NCBI GenBank assembly: GCA_001953115.1 | Contig: LSSL01004565.1 | Span: forward strand, 1 to 43,859 | Direction of reading: 5' to 3' | Source: Smittium mucronatum | Taxonomy: Eukaryota; Kickxellomycota; Harpellomycetes; Harpellales; Legeriomycetaceae | Length of the DNA: 43,859 nt | Shown: positions 1 to 10,955 of the stretch, one piece after another | Numbering within the stretch: position 1 is the stretch's first letter | How the letters are laid out: every line of letters begins with the position of its first letter | Notes under the pieces: generated by a model | Database searches by the model: none | Told to the model about the DNA's origin: nothing | Seen by the model: the letters and a program-made list of their open reading frames with translations, nothing else | Made by a program: the position numbers and the translations under genes

Positions 1-339
1 CCGAATATCGGTCCTGAGACCCAGGGAAGTTTACCCCCACTTGGTTTTGAAGACCCGTGGTGAACTTTTTTGCAGCCTTCCCTTTATTAACCTTCCACAA
101 TAATTGCCTGGTACGTTTAGAGGGTCTTGGCTTCTTCGTGGTTGGTAAGCTTAAAATAAAAAATCAAAAGGGCTTTCTGTGTTTTCTTACTTTTTTTCTT
201 TGGTTTTAGGATCGAGAATCGGAATTGAGATCTCAACCGTTTTTTTTTTGCTTTCTTGCTCTTTTTTCTTATAAGATCGATAAATTTCCGATAAATTCAA
301 ACTAAATAGAGCCTGTATACAATATACAGCTTTCTGGTA
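1..339 (-). CDS. Possible edge of an unidentified gene, two exons, cut by the window end
   Basis: The first 150 bases are clearly richer in G+C than the flanking sequence. On the minus strand, 149 down to 1 stays open and reads as a basic peptide (begins LPTTKKPRPSKRTRQLL, later WKVNKGKAAKKFTTG). A short candidate intron (190 down to 150, GTAAG...TTTTAAG, 41 nt) joins it in phase to an upstream open segment (339 down to 191) that includes a Lys-rich run and ISIPILDPKTKEK. No start Met is visible and the other end lies outside the window. The plus strand also carries a good-looking intron (145-209, GTAAGC...TTTTAG with a pyrimidine tract), so strand and splicing are uncertain. I do not recognise a family. 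The lysine run comes partly from a poly-T stretch and may be non-coding. A full flanking sequence or RNA-seq would decide it. Confidence 0.27.
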
Positions 340-1114
340 CTATATGTACATCTTTACGCCAGCTGACTTAGTGTCGATAATATAAAAAACGGGAAAAGAA
401 ATTAAAAATATTTGATAATGGAATTCTGAACTTTTATTGGCTGATTCAACTAGAAAAAATCTAAATGAGAGAAGACATGGGATTTTGGGTAGATATGATT
501 TAATTTTGGTTTGATTATCAGTAATTTTGGTGACAAAGAATATCTAACCTTATTTTTAATAATCAATAAATAGACTCAAAATACAATTAAAAAAGAAAAA
601 TAACTTTGCCTCTCAAACATCTTTTTGCCATTATAACAGCTTTTTACCTTGAGGCCATGGATATCTTTGTATTAATTACGTTTTCTACCAAAAAAACACC
701 GAGTTTATCTTAAAAAAGACCTTAGCTATCAATAAAAACAAAAAAACTGATACAAGGAAAATGATTAATCATTAAAAATTGCTAATAAAGAATCACTGCA
801 AGTCCATCAAACGAGCATTAGAATATTCAGCGCTTTAATGATTAAATATTTCTCGAATTTTAATATTATTAAAATTATTGCAACTCAAAATTTTCCACAA
901 TTAGTTTCATGATTAAATTAAAAAAGTTGATACGAATATGTAATACAACAAAAAAGGAAATGGAAGTGTATAGTTTTTTATTGTTAATAATACAATATGA
1001 ATTATCGTAGATTTTTTGAATGATGCAAAATTTAATACATATAAAGTGAATGCTATTGGTTAAATAGGGACTAATTTTGGGATAAAGATCTAATGCAAGA
1101 TTTAGGAAAGATGG
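340..1114. other. Non-coding stretch downstream of the HMG gene
   Basis: AT-rich sequence with stops in all frames and no coding pattern that I can see. It lies between the possible gene edge at the left end and the stop codon of the minus-strand HMG gene, so part of it should be the 3' untranslated region of that gene. Confidence 0.55.
977..982 (-). terminator. Candidate polyadenylation signal of the HMG gene
   Basis: The minus strand reads AATAAA here, about 130 bases after the stop codon of the HMG gene, inside AT-rich sequence. The distance fits a fungal 3' UTR. The hexamer is common by chance at this base composition, so the call is weak. Confidence 0.3.
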
Positions 1115-2461
1115 TTAGATTTGATTACGTTCAAATATAAGATGTTGTGATACTTCATTAAGGTTTTCTAGGTTTGTGTTCCAATTTATATCTGTAGGAG
1201 TCATGTTGTAGAAATACTGCTCAGGATAGTCTAAATTAGGTGGGTATTTGTCCCCGACAAAAATATGGCTATTTGATAATGTGGGTATGTGACGAGTTTC
1301 CAAGTTTTGGAAGTTCCTGGGATCATTATAACTAATCCCCAAGCAGTTTTTCTGCTCTAAAGACTTCAGATTAACAAATTCGTTGTTTGGAGTCATTGAT
1401 GAAATATAAGAGTAATCAGGCATTCTTGGGGCCCCATCTACCTCCAATTGGTTAGAGATTAATCCAGTGTTATAAATATTGGGCTCTAAAATACTATCAA
1501 CAGAAAGATAGTTATGCTCTATTTGATTGTTGAAAAACACACTATCACACATTTCACTTTGAATAAACTCCTCTGGTTGATATCCAAATTGTTGGTGCAA
1601 ATATTGAGGAGGTATGGCTATCTTTAGCTCATCTGGATTATGGTTATTTTGAAACTGGATATTGTTGTGGATTTCTGTTGCAATTTCGGGGTTTAGTTGA
1701 GAAAAGTAGCCATCTCTCATGCATTCAGGGATATTTAACAACTGGTTACCTCCAAATGAAGAAATACTTTGGTCTACATTGTTCAAAGCAAACGGATTAT
1801 ATTCCGAGAATTTACTTTCTTGTTGGAAGATTTTGGTTTGTAAAGGAAGACAATGGGTGCCGCTATAACCAAATTTCGTTTCGCTATCAGCTTTGGATAC
1901 TTTTTTTGATTTTCTAGGTTGGTATTTATAATTTGGGTAAAGTTTCTGATGCTTAATTTTTTCATTCTCAGCTCTTTCCTTATACTCATTTCTTACTTCT
2001 TCTGATTCTTTTCGCCACATCTTCCCTATAATGCAAGATATTTCTTTATTGGAGACTCCGGAATTCATCTTAATAACACCCTCCTGCTTATCCTTCCTGT
2101 ATAATATGAATGCGTTAGGTGGTCGTGGGGTTCGTTTATTCTTTGGTAGTTTAGATTTTTTAAGATGATCAGACTCCATGACACTGGATTTTTGTGAATT
2201 GGAACTGGGACTTGTTTGACTTAAAATGTATTTTAAATCGTCAGAATTAAAAGTTTCAGTCGCAATTATCAATGGGGTATCTTTTGAGTAGTTGCTTAAA
2301 AACTCATTCCCAACGTCGTTGTTTGAGGTGTTTTTAGGAAAACTCGACTGATTTTGATCGGAACTGGAAGCAAATGTCTGAGTAGGTGATAGCGAGTTCA
2401 AGTTTGAGCTTGAAATGTTATTTAAATTCATACTTGATTTTGTGAACGGGTATAGAGTCAT
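1115..2461 (-). CDS. HMG-box (MATA_HMG / Ste11-like) transcription factor
   Basis: An intact single-exon frame of 448 codons. Residues about 112-184 form an HMG box of the fungal MATA type: it opens RPPNAFILYRKDKQ, has the core Trp in KMWRKES (residue 149) and closes with YPNYKYQPRKSKK. This family binds DNA in the minor groove at AACAAAG-like sites and controls mating type or sexual development (MAT1-2-1, sexM/sexP, S. pombe Ste11). Basic clusters before (KKSKLPKNKR, 101-110) and after the box (RKSKK) look like nuclear localisation signals. The N-terminal 100 residues are rich in Ser, Asn and Thr; the 260-residue C-terminal part is rich in Asn, Gln, Tyr and Phe, as in activation regions. The first Met (2461) is the natural start and leaves no truncation. 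There is no intron in the box, unlike most Pezizomycotina MAT1-2-1 genes. The HMG-box assignment is firm; a mating-type role is inference, because many fungi carry several HMG-box genes and no classical MAT neighbour is visible. Confidence 0.93.
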   Translation of the reverse strand: MTLYPFTKSSMNLNNISSSNLNSLSPTQTFASSSDQNQSSFPKNTSNNDVGNEFLSNYSKDTPLIIATETFNSDDLKYILSQTSPSSNSQKSSVMESDHLKKSKLPKNKRTPRPPNAFILYRKDKQEGVIKMNSGVSNKEISCIIGKMWRKESEEVRNEYKERAENEKIKHQKLYPNYKYQPRKSKKVSKADSETKFGYSGTHCLPLQTKIFQQESKFSEYNPFALNNVDQSISSFGGNQLLNIPECMRDGYFSQLNPEIATEIHNNIQFQNNHNPDELKIAIPPQYLHQQFGYQPEEFIQSEMCDSVFFNNQIEHNYLSVDSILEPNIYNTGLISNQLEVDGAPRMPDYSYISSMTPNNEFVNLKSLEQKNCLGISYNDPRNFQNLETRHIPTLSNSHIFVGDKYPPNLDYPEQYFYNMTPTDINWNTNLENLNEVSQHLIFERNQI

Positions 2462-4527
2462 TTTAAAGTTGAATTAGAATCCTATTATTCGGTAGATTAT
2501 CCGGGATATGGTTTTATGTAGATGTTAATAATGATTCTCTGTTTTATTTTTATGCGAATATAAACAAATATGATTGATGAGGGTTGTATTGAGCTCAAAT
2601 GAAATGAAGATGTTTTAAATATATGTGAGTTGTATCTTATTAAGTATTTAACTTTGGTCCCCTTCTATTTTAAAGAACTAAAGGGTTTGAAGTTAATCCA
2701 AGATTGTTTATTATTAGTGAAAATGCAGTAGAAGTGCTATTCAAATACCTGATTTTTTCAAAATGTGATATAAGACAACAAGAGGATTTAATTGCATCTC
2801 ATTGTTCAGCATAATTTACTGAAAGTGGGTTAGATCTAACTTATATACGGGAAAAATTGTTAAAAACACAATTCAGAGGCGTCTTTGTTTAAAATCATGG
2901 GGCCTAGCAAATGTTTAGTTGATTCAGGTTTATCTTTACAAATGACAAGTGATAATATGTGTATAATATGGGGATTTCTGTAAATCCACAGTAATGAGTG
3001 AGTGTTTTCAAGGTGATATGTATATTTTTGCTAAGTGATAAATTTGTGGCATTTAGGAATGAGACTAACATTTTTGATATATAATTGCTTCAGTTTTCTA
3101 GCTTGAAATTGAATGTCTTGCCGAATTGCCCTCAGCCCCTTTGAAGCCAAAATCTTTCTATTGGTTGAAAGCTTTTATTCGTAGACAGAAGGGGTAGAAG
3201 CGAATTGCTCTTTTGATGAATCACGCTTTGGTTTTCAGGCTATGGATCTCGATAAGGTATAATATGATTTCACATTTCGATAATTAATCATTTATTAACC
3301 AATCAATAATTCAAGGCTTGACATATTTTGCGTCACACACAATGTAATGATCAATTTAACCCAATTCCATAATGCCCAAGAAATCTATTTCCTATTATGG
3401 TAATACTTTCTAACCAATACATTTCTACCCACTGCAAATCCAAGTTGACTAATTACCTTTCAGCCAGACTGAAGTGGACATGCTTTCGTTTTTTTACATT
3501 ACAAAATTTAGATTCTAAACCGGGGTTTTCCTTTAATGGATCAGTGATTGTGTGACTTCTTCTCGAAACGATTTTCTGATTTCCAAATCAGGAAATGATG
3601 TTTTTATTTGTTAACATTTCATACCCAACGACAACACAAAATAGCAAATAATATTTTTTAACACTAGGTTGGTGTGTGTATTTTGGCCCATATAAACATA
3701 GCAAGATAGAAATGGCGGCAAAATTTAATATGAATAGATCGAATTATAATCGCTTCTGAAATAGAGCAGCATTTTTTGTGATAAAAAGTTTGATAACTAA
3801 TGTTTTCTATTTAGGGAAAATATGATTTATTTTCACCAAATGCCAGTATGAATCCTAATTAATGGGGGTTGAATTTAATGAAGGGATATCAGAATATCTC
3901 TAAGCCCTATTTAATGCCGAGTTTAATTAAACTTTTTTGTAAAAAAAAAATTATTGAACGTTGGGCTTCAATATGGTATATGACTACAAGTAAATTATAT
4001 CTTATCCTATAGTATTAATTGATGTATTTGATTATAAGGTAAGCGATTATCAGGCTAACTCAATGAAGTAGATCCAAGACTAATATCGATCATATATGGG
4101 CGTACCTGATTCCCATTCCTAGTAAATAATACTAAAAGAATAATTTTAGAAAGGGTGCATAACGTAACAAAAAATTCCAGATTTTTGAGAGGATCCTTAA
4201 TTGTCTACAATAGATTGCAGCCTATACTTTTCATGATTGACTAGCTTCGATACTCGCACTAATAAATACACAAATCACTTTTGGTTGAGAATATTTAGAA
4301 TGACCATCACTGCCTAAACTGATGATAGATTTATACTTGATTTTTTGTGTGACTTATGGTTATATGTCGTTTAAAATGTTTATTTCAAGAAGTCTCCAAT
4401 GTTTTTATTTAGTAATGCTACCTTATTGATAATCAAAGATTTTCCTATTAAAGCAAAAGATTTTAAAAAAATCTTATTTCAGCACATCATTTGTTCTATA
4501 AACGGCTAAATCGGTTTTTTCTTCACT
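2462..4527. other. Upstream region of the HMG gene, no gene seen
   Basis: About 2 kb of moderately AT-rich DNA with all frames interrupted. The part next to 2461 must hold the promoter of the minus-strand HMG gene. Around 3120-3230 there is a slightly GC-richer patch where AGCCCCTT and AAGGGGT could pair as a hairpin. I see no convincing coding exon. Confidence 0.5.
2881..2890 (+). promoter_or_regulatory. HMG-box binding-site-like motif (TR-box resemblance)
   Basis: GTCTTTGTTT lies about 420 bases upstream of the HMG gene start. It matches 9 of 10 positions of the S. pombe Ste11 TR-box (TTCTTTGTTY), a site through which ste11 activates itself. One hit in AT-rich DNA may be chance. Confidence 0.2.
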
Positions 4528-4898
4528 AAGTCTCGTTTAATTAAGTATTTTTTCCTGCAATTTTCTTTGATTTTTTTTCTGGCCAATTTTCGGCATAATA
4601 TTCAGCATGTTAAAAAATTTCTGTTGAGGATTGGCCAAAATATTATTACCATTTTTTCTTACCCAAAATCGGCCTGCTTTTATTTTTTACAATTTGAAAA
4701 AGATGCGATTACCTTGTGTGACAGGGGATTCTGTTTCTTCTGGTTGGAATGTTCAAACTTGCAGAGATTCGATGTTATTTTTACGAAAAATAATTGCAAG
4801 TCCGTATTTTTTTGATTACGAACTGTTTTGGATTCTCTTGGGATTTCCAAACTATTATTAGCAAATCAGCTTTTTTATGAATCAAAAAAACGAGACTT
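4528..4898. mobile_element. Candidate miniature inverted-repeat element, 371 bp
   Basis: A perfect 11-bp inverted repeat, AAGTCTCGTTT at 4528-4538 and AAACGAGACTT at 4888-4898, encloses 371 bases. The two overlapping plus-strand open frames inside it (4567-4815 and 4631-4861) have no recognisable domain and probably reflect composition. No clear target-site duplication is visible: the flanks are CACT and GCAT. Other copies in the genome would confirm it. Confidence 0.4.
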
Positions 4899-7000
4899 GC
4901 ATTCCATGCTAATAAATATCTTCCTGATTTTCAAATAACTCATGTCAGAGAAAATTGAAATCAAGGAGTTTAGCTCATACGTAAATCAAAACAGTACGGT
5001 GATATTATTCTATTTTTATTAAGGCTCCTATTTTTAGAAATTTGGAGAACCATGATATGTGGTCCTACATGCTATCTATGGTATTTTTCAAAGCTAAAAA
5101 ACCTCATCACTCATTAAATATCAAGGAAATAACTCCAACAATTATATCAATATGCCCAAATTCTTGGAGAACCACTATATATTAAATAAATCACTAGTTT
5201 CTACTCTTTAAGCCTATATTCCTATCTTTATTAGTACTATGTGGAGAATGGTATATCTGTGTTTAATAATTTACTTGATCTTGTTTTTTAAAAATGTGTT
5301 ATATATATCAAAACTGTACGAAACACATTTTTTTGTACCTCGCGAATATAAAAATGTATCTCAGTACTTTTTTCATTCTAAGGACGCGTTTTCGTGTCAC
5401 TTTCTAATATTTAAAAGCTGCTCTTTTTTTAGTTGATAAATAAATAAATAAATAAATATGAGAAACAACATTCTTTTTTGGATCCGCTCTTTTTGTCATA
5501 ATAACCATTAGCAAGTTATTGTCATGATTAATATGTGATAATGGTTTTAATTGGTTAGAAGACAATTTTAATATCTTTTCCATTGGTTAACTTTCCATTT
5601 CAATACATGCCTGTAGTTTATTGGGATTATTATTAAGAACATTCAATAAATTTAATAACGACTATATGGTATATTTGTAAATTGGGAAACTGGTAAAAGT
5701 TTATCCCTTCCCGGGCCCAATTAGCGCCTAATTCCTATTTGTGTAAATCATCCATTTCAAAAAGCCTAGTTTGATTATTTATCCAATGATATACAAATAG
5801 TAATAATCTAATATTAACATTGATCGAAAAATGAAAACCATTTTTATTTCCATCGGATCTGAATGGGTTTATGGAAAGGTGTCAACTCTCAAAAAGAGCT
5901 CAATTAGCTTAGTTTTTTTATCAATTGGAATTTCATTGAAAGTCTGAATATTCTATTCTTTTTAATTTTCCGGTTAAATTACAGTTTAATTGGGCAAAAA
6001 TTATTGATGTTACTCACTAAAACTGAAAAGGCTACCAGTAAAGGAATATAAACTAGGGTTTCATTAATTTAATGACGAGTTTTTATGAAAGAAGTCGTTT
6101 ATTTTGAAAAAAATTTCTATTTTTGGTAAACACTAAAATAGAGTTATTTTTTCAAAATTTATCCCAAATTAGTCACAAATTCATTAAATATGATATATTT
6201 GAATACCTAGTTTCTATTTTTGGAAAACATATACAATCTTCACTCATATTGATGTAATTTTATCCCAAATAGTGACTCAATATATTGATTTAGTAATCAT
6301 AACATTTATATCAGTTTTTATGCTATATGCATTTTTGAATTCCGAATATTCAGTTCCATATTGAAGAATCTTTTCAAGACCAGACTTTTTTTTACCTTAT
6401 AAATCATTGGCTATTTTAAACTTCAATCATATCCAAGCAAATAAAAATTTAAAAACAAACTGGATCTAATAATATTTCCACATTTTGCCAATGGAAAATT
6501 TATTTTGTGATTTAAATCATCCAATTATTTTAAAGATCAAAAATGTGTTTATTTCTAAATTAGGTAAGTAACAAAAATTGAATATGGAAGTGTGGATTCT
6601 CAAACAGAATCTCTCAGTTTACCAAAATAATTTGTTTTTTTCTCATTAATTAGTCCTTAAAAAGAATTTTTATATCTTATTATTACTATAATTAGATAAA
6701 TAGAATCAAAGATCTCATTGGAAATGGTGTCAAGACTGAATATCTGAAAGACATTTCACATACCATTCCAGCCCATTAATACTCAAGATCAGAAATTACC
6801 CTGCCTCTAAAAACAAAGTATTTATAAAAATGATTTTTTTATATCTGTATTAGCATTAAATTTTTACTGGCCAAAAAGTAGGTGAAATGAATGTAAATCG
6901 ATAGGAAAAAGGCATTCAGTCACGTCACCAGGCAAAGCAAATGTTACTTTTTTTTCTAATATTTTTTCAGAAATACATCATATTAGAGAGATCTGCTGCC
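4899..7000. other. Gene-free AT-rich DNA
   Basis: No coding region can be supported. The open frame at 5239-5436 is a hydrophobic, Phe-rich translation typical of T-rich DNA. A short AAAT simple repeat lies near 5436-5459. Composition is still milder than in the block that follows. Confidence 0.5.
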
Positions 7001-10000
7001 TACCATTATATTTCAAACATTCTTACTTAGTTTTTTTGAATGTGTGGGATTTTAAAAAAATATATTTCAGTCAATAGCCCGATCAAAACTTAATTTCCCA
7101 TGATAAAAGTTGTATAACCTGCCTTTCATTTTTGGTGCTCTGCAATAGGAAATGTCTAGTAGAAAATATTTACCAAAACAATATTAAAAATTTGGCATCT
7201 AAAACTATTAAAGGTAAATGCTCTTGCATACACTCTGCTTAATTTTTAAAAAATAAAAATACCGGATTTTCATTTTATATTTTAATAAATCATTCATTAT
7301 ATGAGTTAAAATTCAATTAGATTTCTTTCTTAAACAAAATGATGATTAAAAAATTGGAATTGGAATTGGTGATTGATTTAAAAAAAGATGCTTTTCCTTA
7401 ACTCCAATCCATATCATATACGATATCTTAATTTATAGAAATAAATTATAGAATTTTTAAACCCCATTATCCTAATATTATGAATTGAAATAATAATTCA
7501 CGAAATTAGATTCTAAAGATCGCTCAAAATAGATTATCACTATGTTTGTATCTCTGAGAAGCTGTAATTAAAATCAACTGGAGTCTTTGCGAAAAAAAAA
7601 TAATATTCTAAGCATACTTTCTAAAATTATTTCTTATAAAAATTTATTCATAAACGACTTTTTTGATTTAAACAGTAATATTTTACAAATCTACTTAACA
7701 TACCATCGTTTTTGAAATATAAAGAATATACTTGGACTTTTAAAAAATTTGGGCCTTTATTTTAATTTTATATTATTACAAATAAAAATAATATGGTTTG
7801 CTTTTATCTTATTAAAAACCATTAAAAAAGACATTTCAACAAATACGTGAATACGTTTGTTATAACTTTTTTATCCATCAATAATGAAATCACGAAGGTA
7901 TGAAAGTCTGGGCCTTAGTTTTAATCTTGGCCTTTGGCTTTGGCTTTGTCTTATATATTAAAAAATATGTCAATTATTTTTCAGTTTTTTACGTTTTTAG
8001 TGTCTGATTACAAATAACACATGCTATCATTTGTATTTTCATAAATTCTTTCTGAAATTACTTGATAAATATTTTTATAACCCTTTCAAAAAAAATTTTA
8101 TTCATCCATAAAAAAAATTCATAAAAACAATAAAATTAATTTATAAAGAAAAAAATGTGTAAAATGATGATAATTAAATCCCAAAATAACTGGCGAATCA
8201 AATTTCTTTTCAATTTTAAGTATTAAAATTTTTTTAAAGAAAATTATGATATTTTCCTTTTTAAAAACATACTTTTAATAAAATACATCTATAAAATTAC
8301 CAAAACAGTAACCAGAAAAACTATTTTTCGACAAAAATATTAGAGATTAATAATTGGTTTATCAATACTTTATCAAATAAATCAAAGAATATATCAGGCC
8401 TCATAAATTATATTAAATTAAAACTTTTCTTATAATCGAGGAATTATTTCAAAGTTAATCATACCAAATCTTTTTATATTTAATCCAAAATCTAGATTTA
8501 ATAGAGTTTTTTTTGTTTTTTTCTGGTGATTTTGAGTTGTATTAAATTTATTCTTTTTAATGGTTTTTTATATTATTTTTTCAAAAAAATTTTTATATAA
8601 TCACATTATAGTTAGAATTATTTTAAGTTGCTATTAATTTAACCATTAAAGTCTATTTTATTAGAAAAAATATCTTTAAATTTTGGTATTTTTTCGTTAA
8701 ATTACATGAAATATTCAACCACATTGGGATAGATCGTCTTTTATCATAAAATCTATGCATATAAAATTCAATTTATTATTCCATGTATTTTTCCTTTAGG
8801 GAAAAATAATTGTAGAAATAAACGGAGAACTAAAATTGGGTACACATAATTTATTGCTGAAATTAGCTACACTTTAAATGGATAAAATAAAATTATTCTA
8901 TTTCAAATTATTGAAATTCAGGCTACTAAACTTTTAGCATAATATTTAAAAAAAATACCGAGATTTAATTAATACTACTTTTTCATTGAGTTAACTATTT
9001 GATAAAAATATGAATATTAAATGTTAAATATTGAAATTGAACAGAAATACAAAAAGAAAAAAAACAGGTATTGGAGAAAGTATAATAAAAAATGAAATCC
9101 AGTTAAAATATTAATTTTAATGAGAAGATATCAAAATTCGAAATATTATAAATTTTTTATTTTTGAAGTTCTTTCCAATTAAATATGAATTGGGACTCAA
9201 TAAAAAATATATCAAATTAATTTCTTTTAAAATATAAACATAATTAACGTAAAAATATTTATATTTCCAGAAAAATATATTTTAATTCAAAATGATTATA
9301 TAATTTAGATTTTATAACTTTTTTTTTGTTACTTATTATTTTTAATAATTGGATATTTTTAAATTTACCATATCCCTTATTTTCTGTAAACAATGACTAT
9401 ATTCTATACTTAATATTTTATTTCATTAGATTATCTGGTTTTTAGGAAAAGCTTGATAGATTTTAATATTTTGTTTTTTATATAGCTATTTATCTATAAA
9501 ACGTATTTATATTTTAAACAAAATATATAATTCCTAATTCTTTATCAATTTATTATCATTTTAATATTTAAAATAAAATAAACGCATTAGAATTTTCAAT
9601 TGGATATTTTTTTATCTACTTTTTAATAATCAATGATATGTATTGTATTTAATTTTGAATCTCAATGATTTTAATCTTTTTTTGATGTTTCTGAAACAAA
9701 ATTGGGTTTGATATTGTTATCTTGGTTTATATCCTACGTTATTATGACCTAATTTCTATTGTTTTAAATTTTAACTTATCAAATTAGTTTAGGAAATAAA
9801 ATATTAATGAATATATAATTGAATAAAAATTTCTCTGATTAAATTATGAGATATTTTAGGATAAATATTTGATGTTTTTTTAACCAGAAAGAAATTTCGA
9901 ACTTGATTTTTTTTTTCTCATTAAATTTATATGGTGTTATCTTTGACCTCATGAAGATGGGATTATTGTGTGAATGCATATTAAAAAAATAATATTGAAT

Positions 10001-10054
10001 GTATTTCGGCTTTATTGGATTATATTAGACTATTTTAAGAAAATTATTATAAAT
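7001..10054. other. Start of the extremely AT-rich block, no gene
   Basis: Composition drops to about 10-20% G+C on sampled lines (for example 6 G/C in 8221-8280). Stops are dense in all frames. Around 7750-7960 a GGGCCTT...TTTTAAT motif occurs twice, with short GGCTTT repeats beside the second copy; this may be what is left of an old duplication. Confidence 0.6.
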
Positions 10055-10057
10055 TTA

Positions 10058-10217
10058 GCTACGTTTAAGTAAAATTTATCAACAGAGAAAATGTATATAT
10101 TTAGATTTAGACTCTTATATATTGAAAAGATAAGGGTTTTTTTGAAAATTAATCAATACATCAAAAAATTTAAGGGGACTCATAATGTGTTGCGTTTATA
10201 TAAAAATAAATTGATAT
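10058..10217 (+). repeat. Left arm of the long inverted repeat
   Basis: This arm aligns end to end with the reverse complement of 10792-10952, with about eight substitutions and one length change in a T run. It includes the relatively GC-rich core AAGGGGACTCATAATGTGTT. Confidence 0.9.
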
Positions 10218-10791
10218 TCTTGGTTTACGAAAATTATATCGATATTTCTACTATTTTGATTAATAATTAATTTAAATTTATAAATTACATCTAAAAAAAT
10301 ATATCATATTTATTTCATTAAAATAATAATTAATCCAAATGCGTTTTACTATTTTATTCATATGAAAGCTGCCATAGATTACACATTTTTTAAAATTATA
10401 TAACATATCGATGCGACTCTAAAAAACTAATGCACTCTATCGGAATAAATATAAATAAAACACTATATTGATACTAGAAGATAAAAAAAAGTTACAACAT
10501 ATTTCCCTTAATTAGAATTAAAAAAAATGAGGCTAACAATAAATATATATATATATATAATATAATTTTAATCTGGCGCTCATTGTTTTGAATGCACACA
10601 TAAGATCCAATAACGATAAAAATAATATAATTCATAATTCGAATCGTTCTATTTAGGGATAAATTTTTAATATATTACTGGTTTTAATTTATTGTTATCA
10701 AAGCATATTTTGATAACTCAAATATTTTTTCGTTTAAGTCGTTCAATTCAATATAAAGACTTTATAAAGATATAATGTTCAATAATCGGGG

Positions 10792-10952
10792 ATATCAACT
10801 TATTTTGATATAAACACAACACATTATGAGTCCCCTTGAATTTTTTGATGTATGGATTAATTTTCAAAAAAAAACCTTATCCTTTCAATATATAAGAGTC
10901 TAAATCTAAATATATACATTTTCTCGGTTGATAAATTTTACTTAAACGTAGC
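10792..10952 (-). repeat. Right arm of the long inverted repeat
   Basis: Inverted partner of the left arm. Weaker similarity seems to continue a little into the centre, suggesting that the original arms were longer. Confidence 0.9.
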
Positions 10953-10955
10953 TTA

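Larger units (their letters stand above)
10058..10952. mobile_element. Foldback/MITE-like element with long inverted arms and TTA flanks
   Basis: The ends are long inverted repeats (10058-10217 and 10792-10952) that begin GCTACGTTTAAG and end CTTAAACGTAGC. The element is bounded on both sides by TTA (10055-10057 and 10953-10955), which fits a 3-bp target-site duplication as made by PIF/Harbinger transposases (TWA). The roughly 574-bp centre has no coding capacity, so the element would be non-autonomous. The arms are about 94% identical by hand comparison, so this insertion seems younger than the decayed sequence around it. Assignment to PIF/Harbinger rests only on the TTA flanks. Confidence 0.72.

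Noticed and set aside
1678..1989. Open frames on plus (1678-1917) and minus (1783-1989) overlapping the HMG gene
   Set aside because: Both lie inside the HMG coding sequence in other frames and have no motif; they are shadows.
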